Below, one piece after another: positions 41,237-50,987 of a stretch of 64,000 nt of DNA. The translations under genes were made by a program, and so were the position numbers. The notes under the pieces are model-generated. The model saw nothing but the letters and a program-made list of their open reading frames with translations, did not search any database and was not told the origin of the DNA. Position 1 is the stretch's first letter; each line of letters begins with the position of its first letter. The stretch is from Thermococcus indicus (GTDB taxonomy: Archaea > Methanobacteriota_B > Thermococci > Thermococcales > Thermococcaceae): NCBI RefSeq assembly GCF_006274605.1, contig NZ_CP040846.1, positions 1,495,041-1,559,040 on the forward strand, read 5' to 3'.

Positions 41237-44200
41237 ATGAGGAGGATAAGACAGCCCATCATAGCGGTTCTCGGTCACGTTGACCACGGCAAGTGCCTGC
41301 TTCCGAGTGAGACCGTGGTGGTTCCAGAGCTGGGCAGGATAACCCTCAAAGAGCTCTTCGAGCTCGGTGGGAGGGTCATCGAGAGTGACGAGGAGAAGGA
41401 GATAAGGGAGCTCTTCCTCCCGGTGACGTCCGCTGGAGCTAACGCAAGAATATCGGTCGGGACTGGAACCCACGTGTGGCGTCTCAGGCACAGGGGAAGG
41501 ATGGTGAAGGTCAGGCTCAAGAACTGGCACTCGGTCGGCGTCACGCCGGAGCACCCGTTCCTGACGACAAAGGGGTGGAAGAGGGCAGACCAGCTCAGAC
41601 CCGGTGATTACGTTGCTGTTCCAAGGTTCCTGCACGCCAACGAGAGCAGGGACATCTTCGTTCGCTTTGTGAGAAAGAAGCTCTCAACGCCGGAGCTGAT
41701 AGCGAAGCTCAGGGAGGATGCTCTTGAAAAAGTCAAGGAGAAGTTCAGGGGAGAGAAGGAATACAAGGTTCGGTCAAACGTGTTCCGGGCCGAGGATCTT
41801 GACGGGCTCTGGGATGCCGTTGAGAGGATAGCGTTCACCCCAAGGATACACCGCTCCGGAAAGCCCCTGCACTACGTAAGGCTACCGGAGACTGACGAGG
41901 AGTGGAAGGCGCTCTTTTACTTCGCCGGCGTTATGTTCGGCGATGGAAGCCAGGACAAGATAGCCAACAACGACGTCGAGGTCTTCGAGAGGCTCAAGGC
42001 TGTGGAATCCCTCGGGGTCGAGCTCTTGAGGGTTAGGCGCAGAACGTCCTGGGAGATTGAAATCAGAAACGGTAAGAACGCCCTGATAAGGCTCATCCGC
42101 GTTCTCTTTGATTATCCAGAGAGACAGAAGGCCAGGAGCATAACGGCTCCGGATATCCTGTTCATAGCCCCGAGGGAATACGTTGCGGAGTTCCTCCGCG
42201 GATACTTTGACGCGGATGGCCACGTTAGCCTCAAGGATGTCAGGATTGAAATAACCAGCGCGTCGCGGGAGTTCCTTGAGGAGCTCTCCCTCGTCCTCCT
42301 GAGGTTCGGCATAGTCTCAAAGCTCTACCGCTCCGACTACACGACCCTCGTGATTTCCGGAAGAAGGAACCTTGAGGCGTTCAGGAAGCTGATCGACTTC
42401 ACGGTTAAGGAAAAGGCCGAGCGCCTTGAGAGAGTCGTTGAGAAAAGTAAAAAGAGCGAAACCTATCCAATATTCGAGGAACTCAAACGCCTCAGGCTAC
42501 TCTTTGGATTCACGAGGACGGAGCTGAACTCGTTCGTTCCGTTCTACTCAAAGTATGAGTCCAGCGAGGCGCCGAGCTACGAGACCCTAATGAGGATTCT
42601 CGACGCTATAGAGAGGGGCTCGCCTACGCTCGTCAAGAAGCTTGCTGTGCTTGAGGGAAAAGCCAGGAACCACAACTACCTCCTCGCCCTCGAAAAGGAC
42701 GGCCTAATAAAGGGCGGAAAACTCACCGACCTCGGAAGGGAGCTCCTTGAGGTCTGGCGCAACAGGGAGTTCGATTCGAGAGATGTTGCCTACGTCCGCA
42801 ACCTCGCGGAGAACTTCGTGTTCGTCCCGGTTGAGGAAATTGAGGAGTTCGACTACGACGGCTACGTCTACGACCTGACGACCGAGACCCACAACTTCGT
42901 CGCCAACGGAATCCTCGTGCACAACACAACTCTCCTTGACAGAATCAGGCGCACAAACGTCGCCGGCAAGGAAGCCGGTGGAATAACCCAGCACATTGGT
43001 GCGACTGAAGTGCCTATTGAGACCGTCAAAGGGCTCGCCGGCCCGCTGATGAAGCTCTGGAAGGGTGAGATAAAGCTCCCGGGACTGCTCTTCATCGACA
43101 CTCCCGGTCACGAGGCCTTCACGAGCCTGCGCGCGAGGGGAGGGAGCCTGGCCGATCTGGCGGTTCTCATCGTGGACATCAACGAGGGCTTCCAGCCGCA
43201 GACGATAGAGAGCATCGAGATACTCAGGAAGAACAGGACGCCCTTCATCGTGGCCGCCAACAAGATAGACAGGATAAAGGGCTGGAAGGTGGAGGAGGAT
43301 GAGCCTTTCCTCGTGAACATCAAGAAGCAGGACCAGCGGGCGCAGCAGGAGCTTGAGACCAAGCTCTGGGAACTCATTGGAAAGTTCTACGAGATGGGCT
43401 TCCAGGCAAACCGCTTCGACCGCGTCCAGAACTTCACCCGCGAGCTGGCGATAGTCCCGATATCCGCCAAGTACGGTATCGGCGTCCCCGAACTTCTCGT
43501 CCTCATCGCAGGTCTCAGCCAGAAATACCTCGAGGAGAAGCTCAAGATCGAGGTTGAAGGGCCGGCGCGCGGCACCATACTGGAGATACGCGAGGAAGTC
43601 GGCCTGGGAACCACGCTTGACGTCATCATCTACGACGGAACCCTCAGGAAGGACGACACCATCGTGGTTGGGGGCAAAGATAAGGCGATAGTTACAAAAA
43701 TCCGCGCCCTCCTCAAGCCGAAGCCCCTCGACGAGATACGCGACCCGAGGTTCCGCTTCGACCAGGTTGAAGAGGTCGCCGCCGCGGCGGGTATAAAGAT
43801 AGCCGCCCCGGGACTTGAGGAGGCTTTAGCCGGCTCGCCAGTTATAGCGGCCCGCTCGGAGGAGGACGTTGAAAAGGCCAGGCAGGAGATCCTGAGCCAG
43901 ATACAGAGCGTCGTCATAAGCACCGGCAAGGTGGGCGTCATAGTCAAGGCGGACACCCTCGGAAGCCTCGAAGCCCTCAGCAAGGAGCTCCAGGAGAAGG
44001 GGATCCCCATAAGAAAGGCCGACGTAGGGAACATCAGCAAGACCGACGTGATGGAAGCTTTAAGCGTTCGCGAGGAGGAAGAGAAGTACGGCGTTGTTCT
44101 GGGCTTCAACGTCAGGGTGAACGAGGACGCTGAGGAGGTCGCCAAGGCCAAAGGCGTTCCCATATTCACCGGCAACATCATCTACAAGCTCATCGAGGAC

Positions 44201-44662
44201 TACGAGGAGTGGATCAGGGCTGAGGAGGAGAAGAAGAAGCGCGAACTCCTCAGCAAGGTCACCTTCCCGGGCGTCATAAGGCTCTACCCGGACGAGAGGT
44301 ACGTCTTCAGGAGGAGCCACCCCGCGATAGTAGGCGTTGAGATCGTGGAGGGCCGCATAAGACCCGGAGTGGCGCTCATCAAGCAGAACGGCCAGAAGAT
44401 CGGCGTCATCAAGTCCATCAAGAACAAGAACGACTTCGTCCAGGAGGCCAGGAAGGGCGACGCCGTTGCGATAGCCATCGAGGGCGCGATGGTCGGCAGG
44501 CACATCCACCCGGGAGAGACGCTCTACGTTGATCTGAGCAAGAACGACGTCATAATCCTCGCCAAGCAGCTCAAGAACGAGCTGGACGAGACCGACATAA
44601 AGGCGCTGAAGATGACGGCGAAGGTGAAGGCTCAGCAGGATCCGTTCTGGAAGGCGGTTTGA
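41237..44662 (+). CDS. infB: Translation initiation factor aIF5B (IF2), with intein
   Basis: 1,141 codons, of which 544 are intein; the spliced product is 597 residues, normal for aIF5B. The G domain has G1 split by the intein (AVLGHVDHGK | TTLLDRIR), G3 FIDTPGHEAF, G4 AANKIDR and G5 SAKYGIG; switch region GGITQHIGATEVP. Domains II-IV follow. The factor promotes subunit joining at initiation. The first ATG with GAGGTGAG upstream is 41237. Splicing is needed to rebuild the GTP-binding loop, so the intein must be active for viability. Confidence 0.97.
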   Translation: MRRIRQPIIAVLGHVDHGKCLLPSETVVVPELGRITLKELFELGGRVIESDEEKEIRELFLPVTSAGANARISVGTGTHVWRLRHRGRMVKVRLKNWHSVGVTPEHPFLTTKGWKRADQLRPGDYVAVPRFLHANESRDIFVRFVRKKLSTPELIAKLREDALEKVKEKFRGEKEYKVRSNVFRAEDLDGLWDAVERIAFTPRIHRSGKPLHYVRLPETDEEWKALFYFAGVMFGDGSQDKIANNDVEVFERLKAVESLGVELLRVRRRTSWEIEIRNGKNALIRLIRVLFDYPERQKARSITAPDILFIAPREYVAEFLRGYFDADGHVSLKDVRIEITSASREFLEELSLVLLRFGIVSKLYRSDYTTLVISGRRNLEAFRKLIDFTVKEKAERLERVVEKSKKSETYPIFEELKRLRLLFGFTRTELNSFVPFYSKYESSEAPSYETLMRILDAIERGSPTLVKKLAVLEGKARNHNYLLALEKDGLIKGGKLTDLGRELLEVWRNREFDSRDVAYVRNLAENFVFVPVEEIEEFDYDGYVYDLTTETHNFVANGILVHNTTLLDRIRRTNVAGKEAGGITQHIGATEVPIETVKGLAGPLMKLWKGEIKLPGLLFIDTPGHEAFTSLRARGGSLADLAVLIVDINEGFQPQTIESIEILRKNRTPFIVAANKIDRIKGWKVEEDEPFLVNIKKQDQRAQQELETKLWELIGKFYEMGFQANRFDRVQNFTRELAIVPISAKYGIGVPELLVLIAGLSQKYLEEKLKIEVEGPARGTILEIREEVGLGTTLDVIIYDGTLRKDDTIVVGGKDKAIVTKIRALLKPKPLDEIRDPRFRFDQVEEVAAAAGIKIAAPGLEEALAGSPVIAARSEEDVEKARQEILSQIQSVVISTGKVGVIVKADTLGSLEALSKELQEKGIPIRKADVGNISKTDVMEALSVREEEEKYGVVLGFNVRVNEDAEEVAKAKGVPIFTGNIIYKLIEDYEEWIRAEEEKKKRELLSKVTFPGVIRLYPDERYVFRRSHPAIVGVEIVEGRIRPGVALIKQNGQKIGVIKSIKNKNDFVQEARKGDAVAIAIEGAMVGRHIHPGETLYVDLSKNDVIILAKQLKNELDETDIKALKMTAKVKAQQDPFWKAV
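41294..42925 (+). mobile_element. Intein with LAGLIDADG homing endonuclease in infB
   Basis: 544 residues, from Cys after GHVDHGK to the terminal His-Asn before Thr. N-splicing block CLLPSETVVVPELGRITLKE; block B GTGTHVWRLRH…; two dodecapeptides FAGVMFGDGS and FLRGYFDADGH of a LAGLIDADG endonuclease; C-splicing block YVYDLTTETHNFVANGILVH-N. Thr is the C-extein nucleophile. The insertion point in the P-loop is a known intein site of IF2 in Thermococcales. Both endonuclease Asp residues are present, so homing activity may remain. Confidence 0.95.
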
Positions 44663-44685
44663 GGTATCTTACATCCCCATTTTAT

Positions 44686-44880
44686 TTTGTATTGAACTGG
44701 GGTTCTCTGACCTCCTCCCCGCCCTGAAGGGCGAGGGTTCCAACGAGCTAACCCCTCGCCACAGACAGGGAGGTTTGAGGGGTTTTCATTAGGGAACCCG
44801 TTAGAACGGGTTCTTCGAACCCCTCGGGGAGGGCCTTCCCCCCGTTACCCCTACCTCCCGATAAGGCCGGAAGGCTTGGG
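44686..44880 (-). ncRNA. Predicted reRNA (omegaRNA) of TnpB copy 2 with guide
   Basis: Minus-strand 3' end of tnpB plus right end. Stem GAACCCGTT/AACGGGTTC (44794-44813) occupies the place of CCCAC/GTGGG in copy 1, and the terminal CGCCC/GGGCG hairpin and GAGGTCAGA (44706-44714) are shared. The expected guide is the next bases, GAACCCCAGTTCAATACAAA (reading 44705 to 44686), just past infB. Limits are approximate. Confidence 0.5.
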
Positions 44881-46160
44881 GCTATCGTTTTGAGAGCCTT
44901 CTTCAAAATGTTGAAGGCACCAACCAAGTCAGCATTGAAGATAAGTCCCGTTGCGGGACACTTAAATAATCCTCTAACAAAGCGAGCCCCCTCGTGAGGC
45001 TTCCCGCAAACGGGACAGGTTTTAGAAGTGAAAGCCTCATCCACAACTTCAACAATAATACCATACTCCTCGGCGACTTCTTTGAGTCGTTTGATGACGT
45101 AATTAAACCGCCAGACGTGGGAGAGGAGGAAGTTTTGTTTTTTGCCCTTATCAGAGTTCCTTGCGATCCCCTTAGGATAACCCACGACAATCCTCGAAAC
45201 TCCCAACTCGTGGAGCCTCTCTACGGTTCCTCTTATGGCGGTGTTAATGTAGTGTCTTGCCTGAAGTTTGGCTTTTTTATGCATCCTCCTGAACTTCCTG
45301 CTCGTCTTATAGCCGGAAACGTTGAGTCTCAACTGGTAATCAGCGATTTTCTTCTGCCAGTAGAAGGTGATACTCTTGAGTGGTCTTCCGTTCACGAGGA
45401 AGCTCTCACCGTTTTCAACGTAGACCGCCATAAGGTTGTTTATCCCCAGGTCAATTCCAGCGGAGAGGTTCCCTTTAGGCTGTCTCGGGATTTCAACCCA
45501 TTCTTCACCCCTGAGTTTTTCCCCGACAGTGAAATTGATATAGGCGTACCATTTCCTTCTTGCATCGTCGTAAACCACCTCGAGGCGTCCCTGCTTACCC
45601 TTCAGGTGAATTTTCCCCTTGAACTGGATTTCGAGACGTTTGAATTTGCCAATACCCATCAAGATGAGTTTATTCCCCTCAATCCGGTATTGAGTATTTC
45701 TCAGGACAATGAACGGCGTTCTTTTCCCGTTCTTTTTCAGGTAACCTGGTGGAGAGGGTTTGTTATACCATTCGGGGAGTTCTCCGTTTCTCTTCTTTCG
45801 GAGAAGGGAAAAGAAGCTCCGCCAAGCTTCGGCGTTCTTTCTGGCGATGGTTTGGACTGTTGCGGAACCGATTTCCCTTTTGAACTCCTCGTAAACGATT
45901 TTCTGAGTCTTCAAGAAGTCTATTGGTTTTCCTTGGAAGTACTCCTGTCGCCTGAGGTAGTTTACTCGGTTCCAGGCTCTGGCTCCAGCGTCGGCTAACT
46001 CAAAAAGGAGTTCTTCCTGAGTTCTGCTCGGTTGGAGTTTTACCGTCGCCGTTCTCTTCATTTCAAGTCCTATTATGGTTTTTAGGGTTTAAAAGACTGT
46101 TGCTTCCCTATTCAACGACTCGTTGGGGCGTTTACTACATCCCCGCCCTAAAGGGCGAGG
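44706..46160 (-). mobile_element. IS605-type, TnpB-only element (copy 2)
   Basis: Minus-strand element between the infB 3' end and the glycosyltransferase 3' end. Left hairpin CCTCGCCC/GGGCGGGG at 46141-46160 and right end GAGGTCAGA at 44706-44714 match those of copy 1. It carries only tnpB, without tnpA or the RHH gene of copy 1. It lies between convergent gene ends, so it breaks no gene. Confidence 0.75.
44748..46061 (-). CDS. tnpB: TnpB, RNA-guided nuclease of IS605-type element (copy 2)
   Basis: 437 residues, clearly a paralogue of copy 1 across the whole length. GIDLGINNLMAVY (RuvC-I Asp), VVDEAFTSKTCPVCG (RuvC-II Glu), FNADLVGAFNIL (RuvC-III Asp) are intact. The zinc knuckle has CPVCG then FKCPATG, again lacking the fourth Cys. 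The N-terminal half (MKRTATVKLQPSRTQEELLF) diverges more than the RuvC half. TATA-like CTTTTAAACC lies upstream of 46061. Confidence 0.93.
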   Translation of the reverse strand: MKRTATVKLQPSRTQEELLFELADAGARAWNRVNYLRRQEYFQGKPIDFLKTQKIVYEEFKREIGSATVQTIARKNAEAWRSFFSLLRKKRNGELPEWYNKPSPPGYLKKNGKRTPFIVLRNTQYRIEGNKLILMGIGKFKRLEIQFKGKIHLKGKQGRLEVVYDDARRKWYAYINFTVGEKLRGEEWVEIPRQPKGNLSAGIDLGINNLMAVYVENGESFLVNGRPLKSITFYWQKKIADYQLRLNVSGYKTSRKFRRMHKKAKLQARHYINTAIRGTVERLHELGVSRIVVGYPKGIARNSDKGKKQNFLLSHVWRFNYVIKRLKEVAEEYGIIVEVVDEAFTSKTCPVCGKPHEGARFVRGLFKCPATGLIFNADLVGAFNILKKALKTIAPSLPALSGGRGNGGKALPEGFEEPVLTGSLMKTPQTSLSVARG

Positions 46161-46224
46161 TTTTCGGAGGAAAGTATATAAAAAGCTAAACCCGTAACTC
46201 TCCGTAGTTTCGACGTTGAACGTC
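46062..46224. other. Intergenic region with tnpB promoter and element left end
   Basis: Holds the tnpB promoter (CTTTTAAACC on the minus strand), the left hairpin at 46141-46160 and, beyond the element, AAAGTATATAAAAAGC on the plus strand, a TATA-like run pointing to no gene. The inverted CGACGTTGAACGTCTC near 46210 is a short imperfect palindrome. Confidence 0.4.
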
Positions 46225-47613
46225 TCACCTCCCCAGCCTCAGCCTTATCCTGTCCTTTATCTCCAGCAGCCACTCCAGGTAGAGCCAGACTGACTCTCTG
46301 AAGGCCTCCCAGCGAAGGAGCTCGTTGAGGGCCACGCCCATGACCACCGCCGCGGGGGGAACCAGGGCGGTTGCGTAGAAGCTGAACTGTGTCGTGCCCC
46401 CGAGTGCGTACTGCAGGAGGAACACAGCCACGGTGCTCCAGAACACCCCGAAAGATGCCAGGATTCCGGATTTTTTCCTGTAAAGCCATGGGAGGGCAAG
46501 GATGAAGAGCACCATCGCCAGGAGGAGGAAAGGATCGGTCTGGGCGAAGATGTCCGGGTTGTAGTGCAGGGCGAAGGCCTTCTTGTTTATGAACCACTCC
46601 CAGACGGGAGAGGCGGCGGGATGGCTGCCTTTGTTGGAGAGATGCCATCTGAAGCTTCCGAGGAATTCGTCGAACCACTTCTTCGGCCCGATAGCCGCCA
46701 TCGCCGGAACGTTCGGCAGGAGGAATCCAACCGCTGGAAGAACCGCTATCGTCACGAGAAAGCTGATGAGGTTCCTCTCCCTTTTGAGGGCCCTCCCGAG
46801 GAGGACGGGCCACCCAAAGGCGCCGCTGAGCTTGGTGGAGCCGGCGAGTCCTATGGCAAAGGCCGCGGGGCGGTCCCTGTCGTAGGCCAGGAAAAACACG
46901 AACAGGGCGACGAACAGGGCGACGTGGATGTCAAGCATGGCCACCACGGACATAGCCTGGAGGGTGGGGTCCGCTACGGTGAAGGCCAGGGCTATGAGGG
47001 CCGCCAGATAGCTCCCGCTTACCCGGTAAGTCGCGAGGACGACGAGGAGCTCGATGAGGGCGAAGGCGATGATGCCGGGTATGCGCCAGTTTATCGGGCT
47101 GTCGCCGAGGAGAAGCATGCCGAGCATTATGAGGTCCTTCCCGAGGAAAGGATGCTCGGTGTTGAGGTAGTTCTGGATGTTGTCCTTGTCGGGATACCAG
47201 TAGCCGGGAACCGTATAGTAAGCCTCCTCGGGTATTTCCCTCCGGACCTCTTCAAGGAAGGGCCCGAACTCGTCGGGGGGGAGCTCAAAGTAAACGCCCG
47301 GGAACTTGAGGTACTCCCTCTCGTAGGTTGCCCCGTGCCCCATGGCGATTTTCTCCACCCGGTATTGGTATTTTATCCGCATGCTCTGGTTGGAGAAGAT
47401 GACGTTTACCCCCCGGGAGCCCGTGGTCTCGTTCACGTAGGTCAGATCAACGCCGAGCCTGTGGAGGATGTTCCTGCCCGCGGGAACGTACCAGACCTCA
47501 TCCCCCACGTAGTCACGAAAAACGGGCTGAGAGGCAAAATCGTAGAGATACCACAGGGAGCCGATGATGGTGACGGCAACTATCAGAATGAAGGCTATCC
47601 TTCGCCACTGCAT
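46225..47613 (-). CDS. Membrane glycosyltransferase, GT39/GT83-like (PMT fold)
   Basis: 462 residues. After an N-terminal TM helix (IAFILIVAVTIIGSLWYLY) comes the catalytic loop FRDYVGDEVWYVPAGRNIL, where the D-E pair matches the acidic site of GT-C enzymes. A long external loop follows, then NTEHPFLGKDLIMLGM, typical of dolichyl-phosphate-mannose:protein mannosyltransferases, and about nine more TM helices. It likely moves a sugar from a dolichol phosphate to an external acceptor. ATG 47613 follows TGGTGGTA. Divergent from the methyltransferase gene. Confidence 0.8.
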   Translation of the reverse strand: MQWRRIAFILIVAVTIIGSLWYLYDFASQPVFRDYVGDEVWYVPAGRNILHRLGVDLTYVNETTGSRGVNVIFSNQSMRIKYQYRVEKIAMGHGATYEREYLKFPGVYFELPPDEFGPFLEEVRREIPEEAYYTVPGYWYPDKDNIQNYLNTEHPFLGKDLIMLGMLLLGDSPINWRIPGIIAFALIELLVVLATYRVSGSYLAALIALAFTVADPTLQAMSVVAMLDIHVALFVALFVFFLAYDRDRPAAFAIGLAGSTKLSGAFGWPVLLGRALKRERNLISFLVTIAVLPAVGFLLPNVPAMAAIGPKKWFDEFLGSFRWHLSNKGSHPAASPVWEWFINKKAFALHYNPDIFAQTDPFLLLAMVLFILALPWLYRKKSGILASFGVFWSTVAVFLLQYALGGTTQFSFYATALVPPAAVVMGVALNELLRWEAFRESVWLYLEWLLEIKDRIRLRLGR

Positions 47614-47674
47614 TCTACCACCAGGCAGGAATATCGCGGGCAACGTTTTTAAGCCTCTCCCCTTAGGCGAAAAC

Positions 47675-48826
47675 ATGTTCGAAGGGATAAGCGAGGAGAA
47701 GGTCAGGGAAGCTGTGGAGCTGATTAAAAAGGGCTATGACGAGAGGAAGCTCCGCGCAAGGCTCGGCAGTGACTGGGAAATCATTGCGGAGATAGCCAGG
47801 GCACGGATCAGGGCGAAGGACAAGTTCTCGCGAGACGACCTCTGGATGGACCTTGAGGGCCTGCGCTACTCGACCCATGAGATAGTCGCGAGGTACCGCT
47901 CGGAGCGCCTTGAGAAGGCTGGCGTGAGGAGCGTAGCGGACGTTTCCTGCGGTATCGGAATTCAGCTTATATTCTACGCCATGAAGGTTGAGAGGGCATA
48001 CGGGATTGACATAGACCCCGCAAAGGTCGAGTTCGCCAGGAGAAACGCCGAAAAGTACGGTGTCTCGAACATCGAGTTCATCAACGCCGACTCGCTCGCC
48101 CCCGAGACGGTCGAGAGAATCGACGCCGAGGTGGTCTTCTCAGACCCCGCCAGGCCCCCGGAAATGCCCGAAAGGCGGCTGGAAGACCTCCTGCCCAGTC
48201 CGCTGAGAATCTACGAAGCGTACAAATCCAGGGCAGATGCGTTCATCTTCGACCTCCCGCCGCAGATAAGGCGCGAGAGGATACCCTGGAAGGGGGAGTT
48301 TGAGTACATAGACCTCTTCGGGGCCCTCAACAGGCTGACCTTCTACACCGAACCCCTCGCCGGGGCGGAGAGGAGCGCGGTTGTTCTTCCCGCGGGGGCA
48401 AGGCTGGAGAGCAATCCAGACCTTGAGGACATCCTCGAATGGACAGAGGAGCCCGGCGAGTACCTCTATGAGGTTCCGCAGGCCGTTGACTACGCCGATC
48501 TGCTGAACGAGCTGTTCCACGTTCTAAATGGGGAGGCCAAAATGCTCCTCCGCGAAAAGAGACGCGTTCTTGCAACGGGCGACGCGCCCCTGAAAAGCCC
48601 GTACCTCAAGAGAACCTACGCCGTGGTCGGCGTTGTCCCGTTCCACCCGGTGAGGATAAACGATTTCCTCAGGAAAGAGGGCTTCGGAAGGGCCACGCTC
48701 AAGCTCAGCGTCCCCCAGGAGGAGTACTGGCAGGTTAGGAAGAGGATAGAGGCCAACCTGAGCGGGGACAGAAGGGCCTTCGTCTTCAGGGTCGGGGACA
48801 TGGCAGTTATTGCGGAGGCCTTATAA
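47675..48826 (+). CDS. SAM-dependent methyltransferase with THUMP-like C-terminal domain
   Basis: 383 residues. A helical N-terminal part (1-90) leads to a Rossmann methyltransferase: [17 protein letters not shown] (motif I), [18 protein letters not shown] (acidic motif II), INADSLAP and [15 protein letters not shown] (catalytic-like motif IV DPAR). The C-terminal 90 residues ([20 protein letters not shown] and [18 protein letters not shown]) resemble the THUMP-like domain of a bacterial and archaeal group. Probably an RNA base methyltransferase; substrate unknown. The promoter CGTTTTTAAGCC is about 25 bases upstream, so the transcript is nearly leaderless. Confidence 0.78.
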   Translation: MFEGISEEKVREAVELIKKGYDERKLRARLGSDWEIIAEIARARIRAKDKFSRDDLWMDLEGLRYSTHEIVARYRSERLEKAGVRSVADVSCGIGIQLIFYAMKVERAYGIDIDPAKVEFARRNAEKYGVSNIEFINADSLAPETVERIDAEVVFSDPARPPEMPERRLEDLLPSPLRIYEAYKSRADAFIFDLPPQIRRERIPWKGEFEYIDLFGALNRLTFYTEPLAGAERSAVVLPAGARLESNPDLEDILEWTEEPGEYLYEVPQAVDYADLLNELFHVLNGEAKMLLREKRRVLATGDAPLKSPYLKRTYAVVGVVPFHPVRINDFLRKEGFGRATLKLSVPQEEYWQVRKRIEANLSGDRRAFVFRVGDMAVIAEAL

Positions 48827-49009
48827 TTCTTCTATCCTTGCGTTTCGTATCTTTTTCGACCCTATGCGGAGCCCCTTGAAGTAGTCCACGTATTCCTGTG
48901 GAAGAAAAGACTCCAGACTGGTTGATTTCAGCCGCTTCTTTTTTCTCCTCCGCTCCCCAGGAACCTTCGGGGGAGCCGCCTCGAGGAACTCATCGAGCGT
49001 CCCCTTCAT
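48821..49009 (-). CDS. Small basic hypothetical protein
   Basis: 62 residues: [20 protein letters not shown], a Lys/Arg run RRKKKRLKS, then [23 protein letters not shown] 49009 follows GGGTGGTTGG, and a CCTTTATAG box lies upstream. The stop overlaps the convergent methyltransferase by six bases. The basic stretch suggests nucleic-acid binding. No family recognised. Confidence 0.65.
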   Translation of the reverse strand: MKGTLDEFLEAAPPKVPGERRRKKKRLKSTSLESFLPQEYVDYFKGLRIGSKKIRNARIEEL

Positions 49010-49168
49010 CCAACCACCCTGAATGGGTAGCCCAACAACTATAAAGGCTTTTTCCCAATCGACGGATGAACCAAAGGACATATTAATGCCTGAAAATAGC
49101 CCCCCTGAGAAAGGCTTTTAACTCTCGACGGTTTATCAGGGAAGAGAGTAATAAAGCGGGTGGTTGCC

Positions 49169-50977
49169 GTGTGTGGAATAATAGGCTACATCGGAGATAG
49201 GGCCGCGTGCGAGGTAATAGTCAAGGGGCTCAAGAGGCTCGAATACAGGGGGTACGATTCCGCCGGTGTTGTAACTGAGGACAAAGGAAAGCTCTTCATA
49301 AAGAAGGGGGCCGGCGCCATAGACGAGCTCACCGAAAAGCTCGGCCTCCTTGAGATGCCCGGGAAGAGGGGAATAGGCCACACCCGCTGGGCCACCCACG
49401 GCGTTCCAAGCGATGTTAACGCTCATCCCCACACCGACTGCACCGGGAAGATAGCGCTCGTTCACAACGGTATAATCGAGAACTTCGCCGAGATTCGCGA
49501 GTACCTGCTCTCCAGGGGGCACGCCTTCAAAAGCGATACCGACACCGAGGTTATAGCCCACCTGATAGAGGAGGAGCTTAAGAGCGCCCCCAGCTTCGAA
49601 GACGCCATGAGGAATGCCCTCCTGAAACTGAGGGGCTCCTTCGCGCTTGGCATAATCTACGCCGGGGAACCGGACCGGCTCTATTTCGTGAGGAACGAAA
49701 GTCCCCTCGTCCTTGGAATAGGGGACGGCGAGAACTTCGCGGCCAGCGACGTGCCGGCCTTCCTCGAGTACACAAACAGGGCCATCTTCCTCGACGACGG
49801 TGAGTACGCAGTCATAGGAAAGGACTTCTACGTTATCAAAAAGCTCGCAACCGGCGAGGTCGTTGAAAAGCCTGTCCAGAGGATTGAATGGACGCTGGAA
49901 ATGGCCGAGAAGTCCGGCTATCCACACTTCATGCTCAAGGAGATATACGAGCAGCCGAGGGCGATAAAGGACGCAATCCACGGCAACATCGACGCCGTGA
50001 AGAGGACGGCGAAGGAGATAGCCCGCTACGAGAAGATATTCATAATCGCAATGGGCACCTCCTACCACGCCGGTCTCGTGGGCAGGTATCTCTTCCAGAG
50101 GCTCGCGAAGAGGGTTCCGATCGTTGAAGACGCAAGCGAGTTCCGCTACGAGTTCGAGGATCTGATAGACGAGGACACCCTCGTGATAGCGATAACCCAG
50201 AGCGGGGAAACCGCCGACACCCTCGCGGCGATGAAGCTGGCGAAGAAGAGGGGTGCCAAGGTTCTCGCGATAGTCAACGTCGTCGGCAGCATGGCCACCC
50301 GCGTGGCGGACATGACCCTCTACACCCACGCCGGACCGGAGATCGGCGTTGCCGCGACCAAGACCTACACCACCCAGCTCACCGTCCTGACCATGCTCGC
50401 CATCGAGCTCGCGAGGGTTCTCGGAACGGCGGATGAGGCGTATCTCTCCTCCCTGGAGGACGGCCTTCAGAGGGTTCCCGACCTCGTGGAGAGCGTCCTT
50501 AAGCACGACGCTGCCCTCAGGGAACTCGCCGAGAGTCTCGCGGATAGGAGGGACTTCTTCTACATTGGAAGGGGCATAAACGTGCCAACCGCCCTCGAAG
50601 GGGCTCTCAAGCTCAAGGAGATAAGCTACATCCACGCCGAAGGTCTCAGCGCCGGCGAGCTGAAGCACGGACCGCTGGCCCTCCTCGAAGAGGGCGTCCC
50701 GGTCGTCGCGGTGGCCCCGAGCGGGAAGACCTTCGACAAGATGATGGGCAACGTGGAGGAGTCGAGGGCGAGGGGAGCGTTCATAATCGGCCTGGGGGAC
50801 AGGGAGGAGCTGAGGCGCGTCTCCAGCGCCTTTATCGAGATGCCCGGCATCGACGAACTGCTAACCCCCATCGTGTACATCATACCGCTCCAGCTCATCG
50901 CATATCACCTGGCGGTTTTGAGGGGCAACGACCCCGACAAGCCGAGGAACCTGGCAAAGTCCGTTACCGTTGAATGA
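49169..50977 (+). CDS. glmS: Glutamine-fructose-6-phosphate aminotransferase (isomerising)
   Basis: 602 residues. The N-terminal Ntn glutaminase starts [17 protein letters not shown] with Cys as residue 2, so I chose GTG 49169; starting at 49160 would bury the nucleophile. [16 protein letters not shown] and [12 protein letters not shown] are glutaminase blocks. Two SIS domains follow ([28 protein letters not shown] and [15 protein letters not shown]). It makes glucosamine-6-phosphate for UDP-GlcNAc. aglB lies 10 bases downstream, linking sugar supply to N-glycosylation. Confidence 0.96.
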   Translation: MCGIIGYIGDRAACEVIVKGLKRLEYRGYDSAGVVTEDKGKLFIKKGAGAIDELTEKLGLLEMPGKRGIGHTRWATHGVPSDVNAHPHTDCTGKIALVHNGIIENFAEIREYLLSRGHAFKSDTDTEVIAHLIEEELKSAPSFEDAMRNALLKLRGSFALGIIYAGEPDRLYFVRNESPLVLGIGDGENFAASDVPAFLEYTNRAIFLDDGEYAVIGKDFYVIKKLATGEVVEKPVQRIEWTLEMAEKSGYPHFMLKEIYEQPRAIKDAIHGNIDAVKRTAKEIARYEKIFIIAMGTSYHAGLVGRYLFQRLAKRVPIVEDASEFRYEFEDLIDEDTLVIAITQSGETADTLAAMKLAKKRGAKVLAIVNVVGSMATRVADMTLYTHAGPEIGVAATKTYTTQLTVLTMLAIELARVLGTADEAYLSSLEDGLQRVPDLVESVLKHDAALRELAESLADRRDFFYIGRGINVPTALEGALKLKEISYIHAEGLSAGELKHGPLALLEEGVPVVAVAPSGKTFDKMMGNVEESRARGAFIIGLGDREELRRVSSAFIEMPGIDELLTPIVYIIPLQLIAYHLAVLRGNDPDKPRNLAKSVTVE

Positions 50978-50987
50978 GGTGATCCGG

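Noticed and set aside
46564-47652. 362-codon open frame antisense to the membrane glycosyltransferase
   Set aside because: Composition is Gly/Glu/Val-rich shadow sequence without start signal; the minus-strand gene has TM helices and a catalytic loop.
49136-50668. 510-codon open frame antisense to glmS
   Set aside because: It is the mirror of a GC-rich, highly expressed gene; no ribosome site and no domain, while glmS on the other strand has all family motifs.
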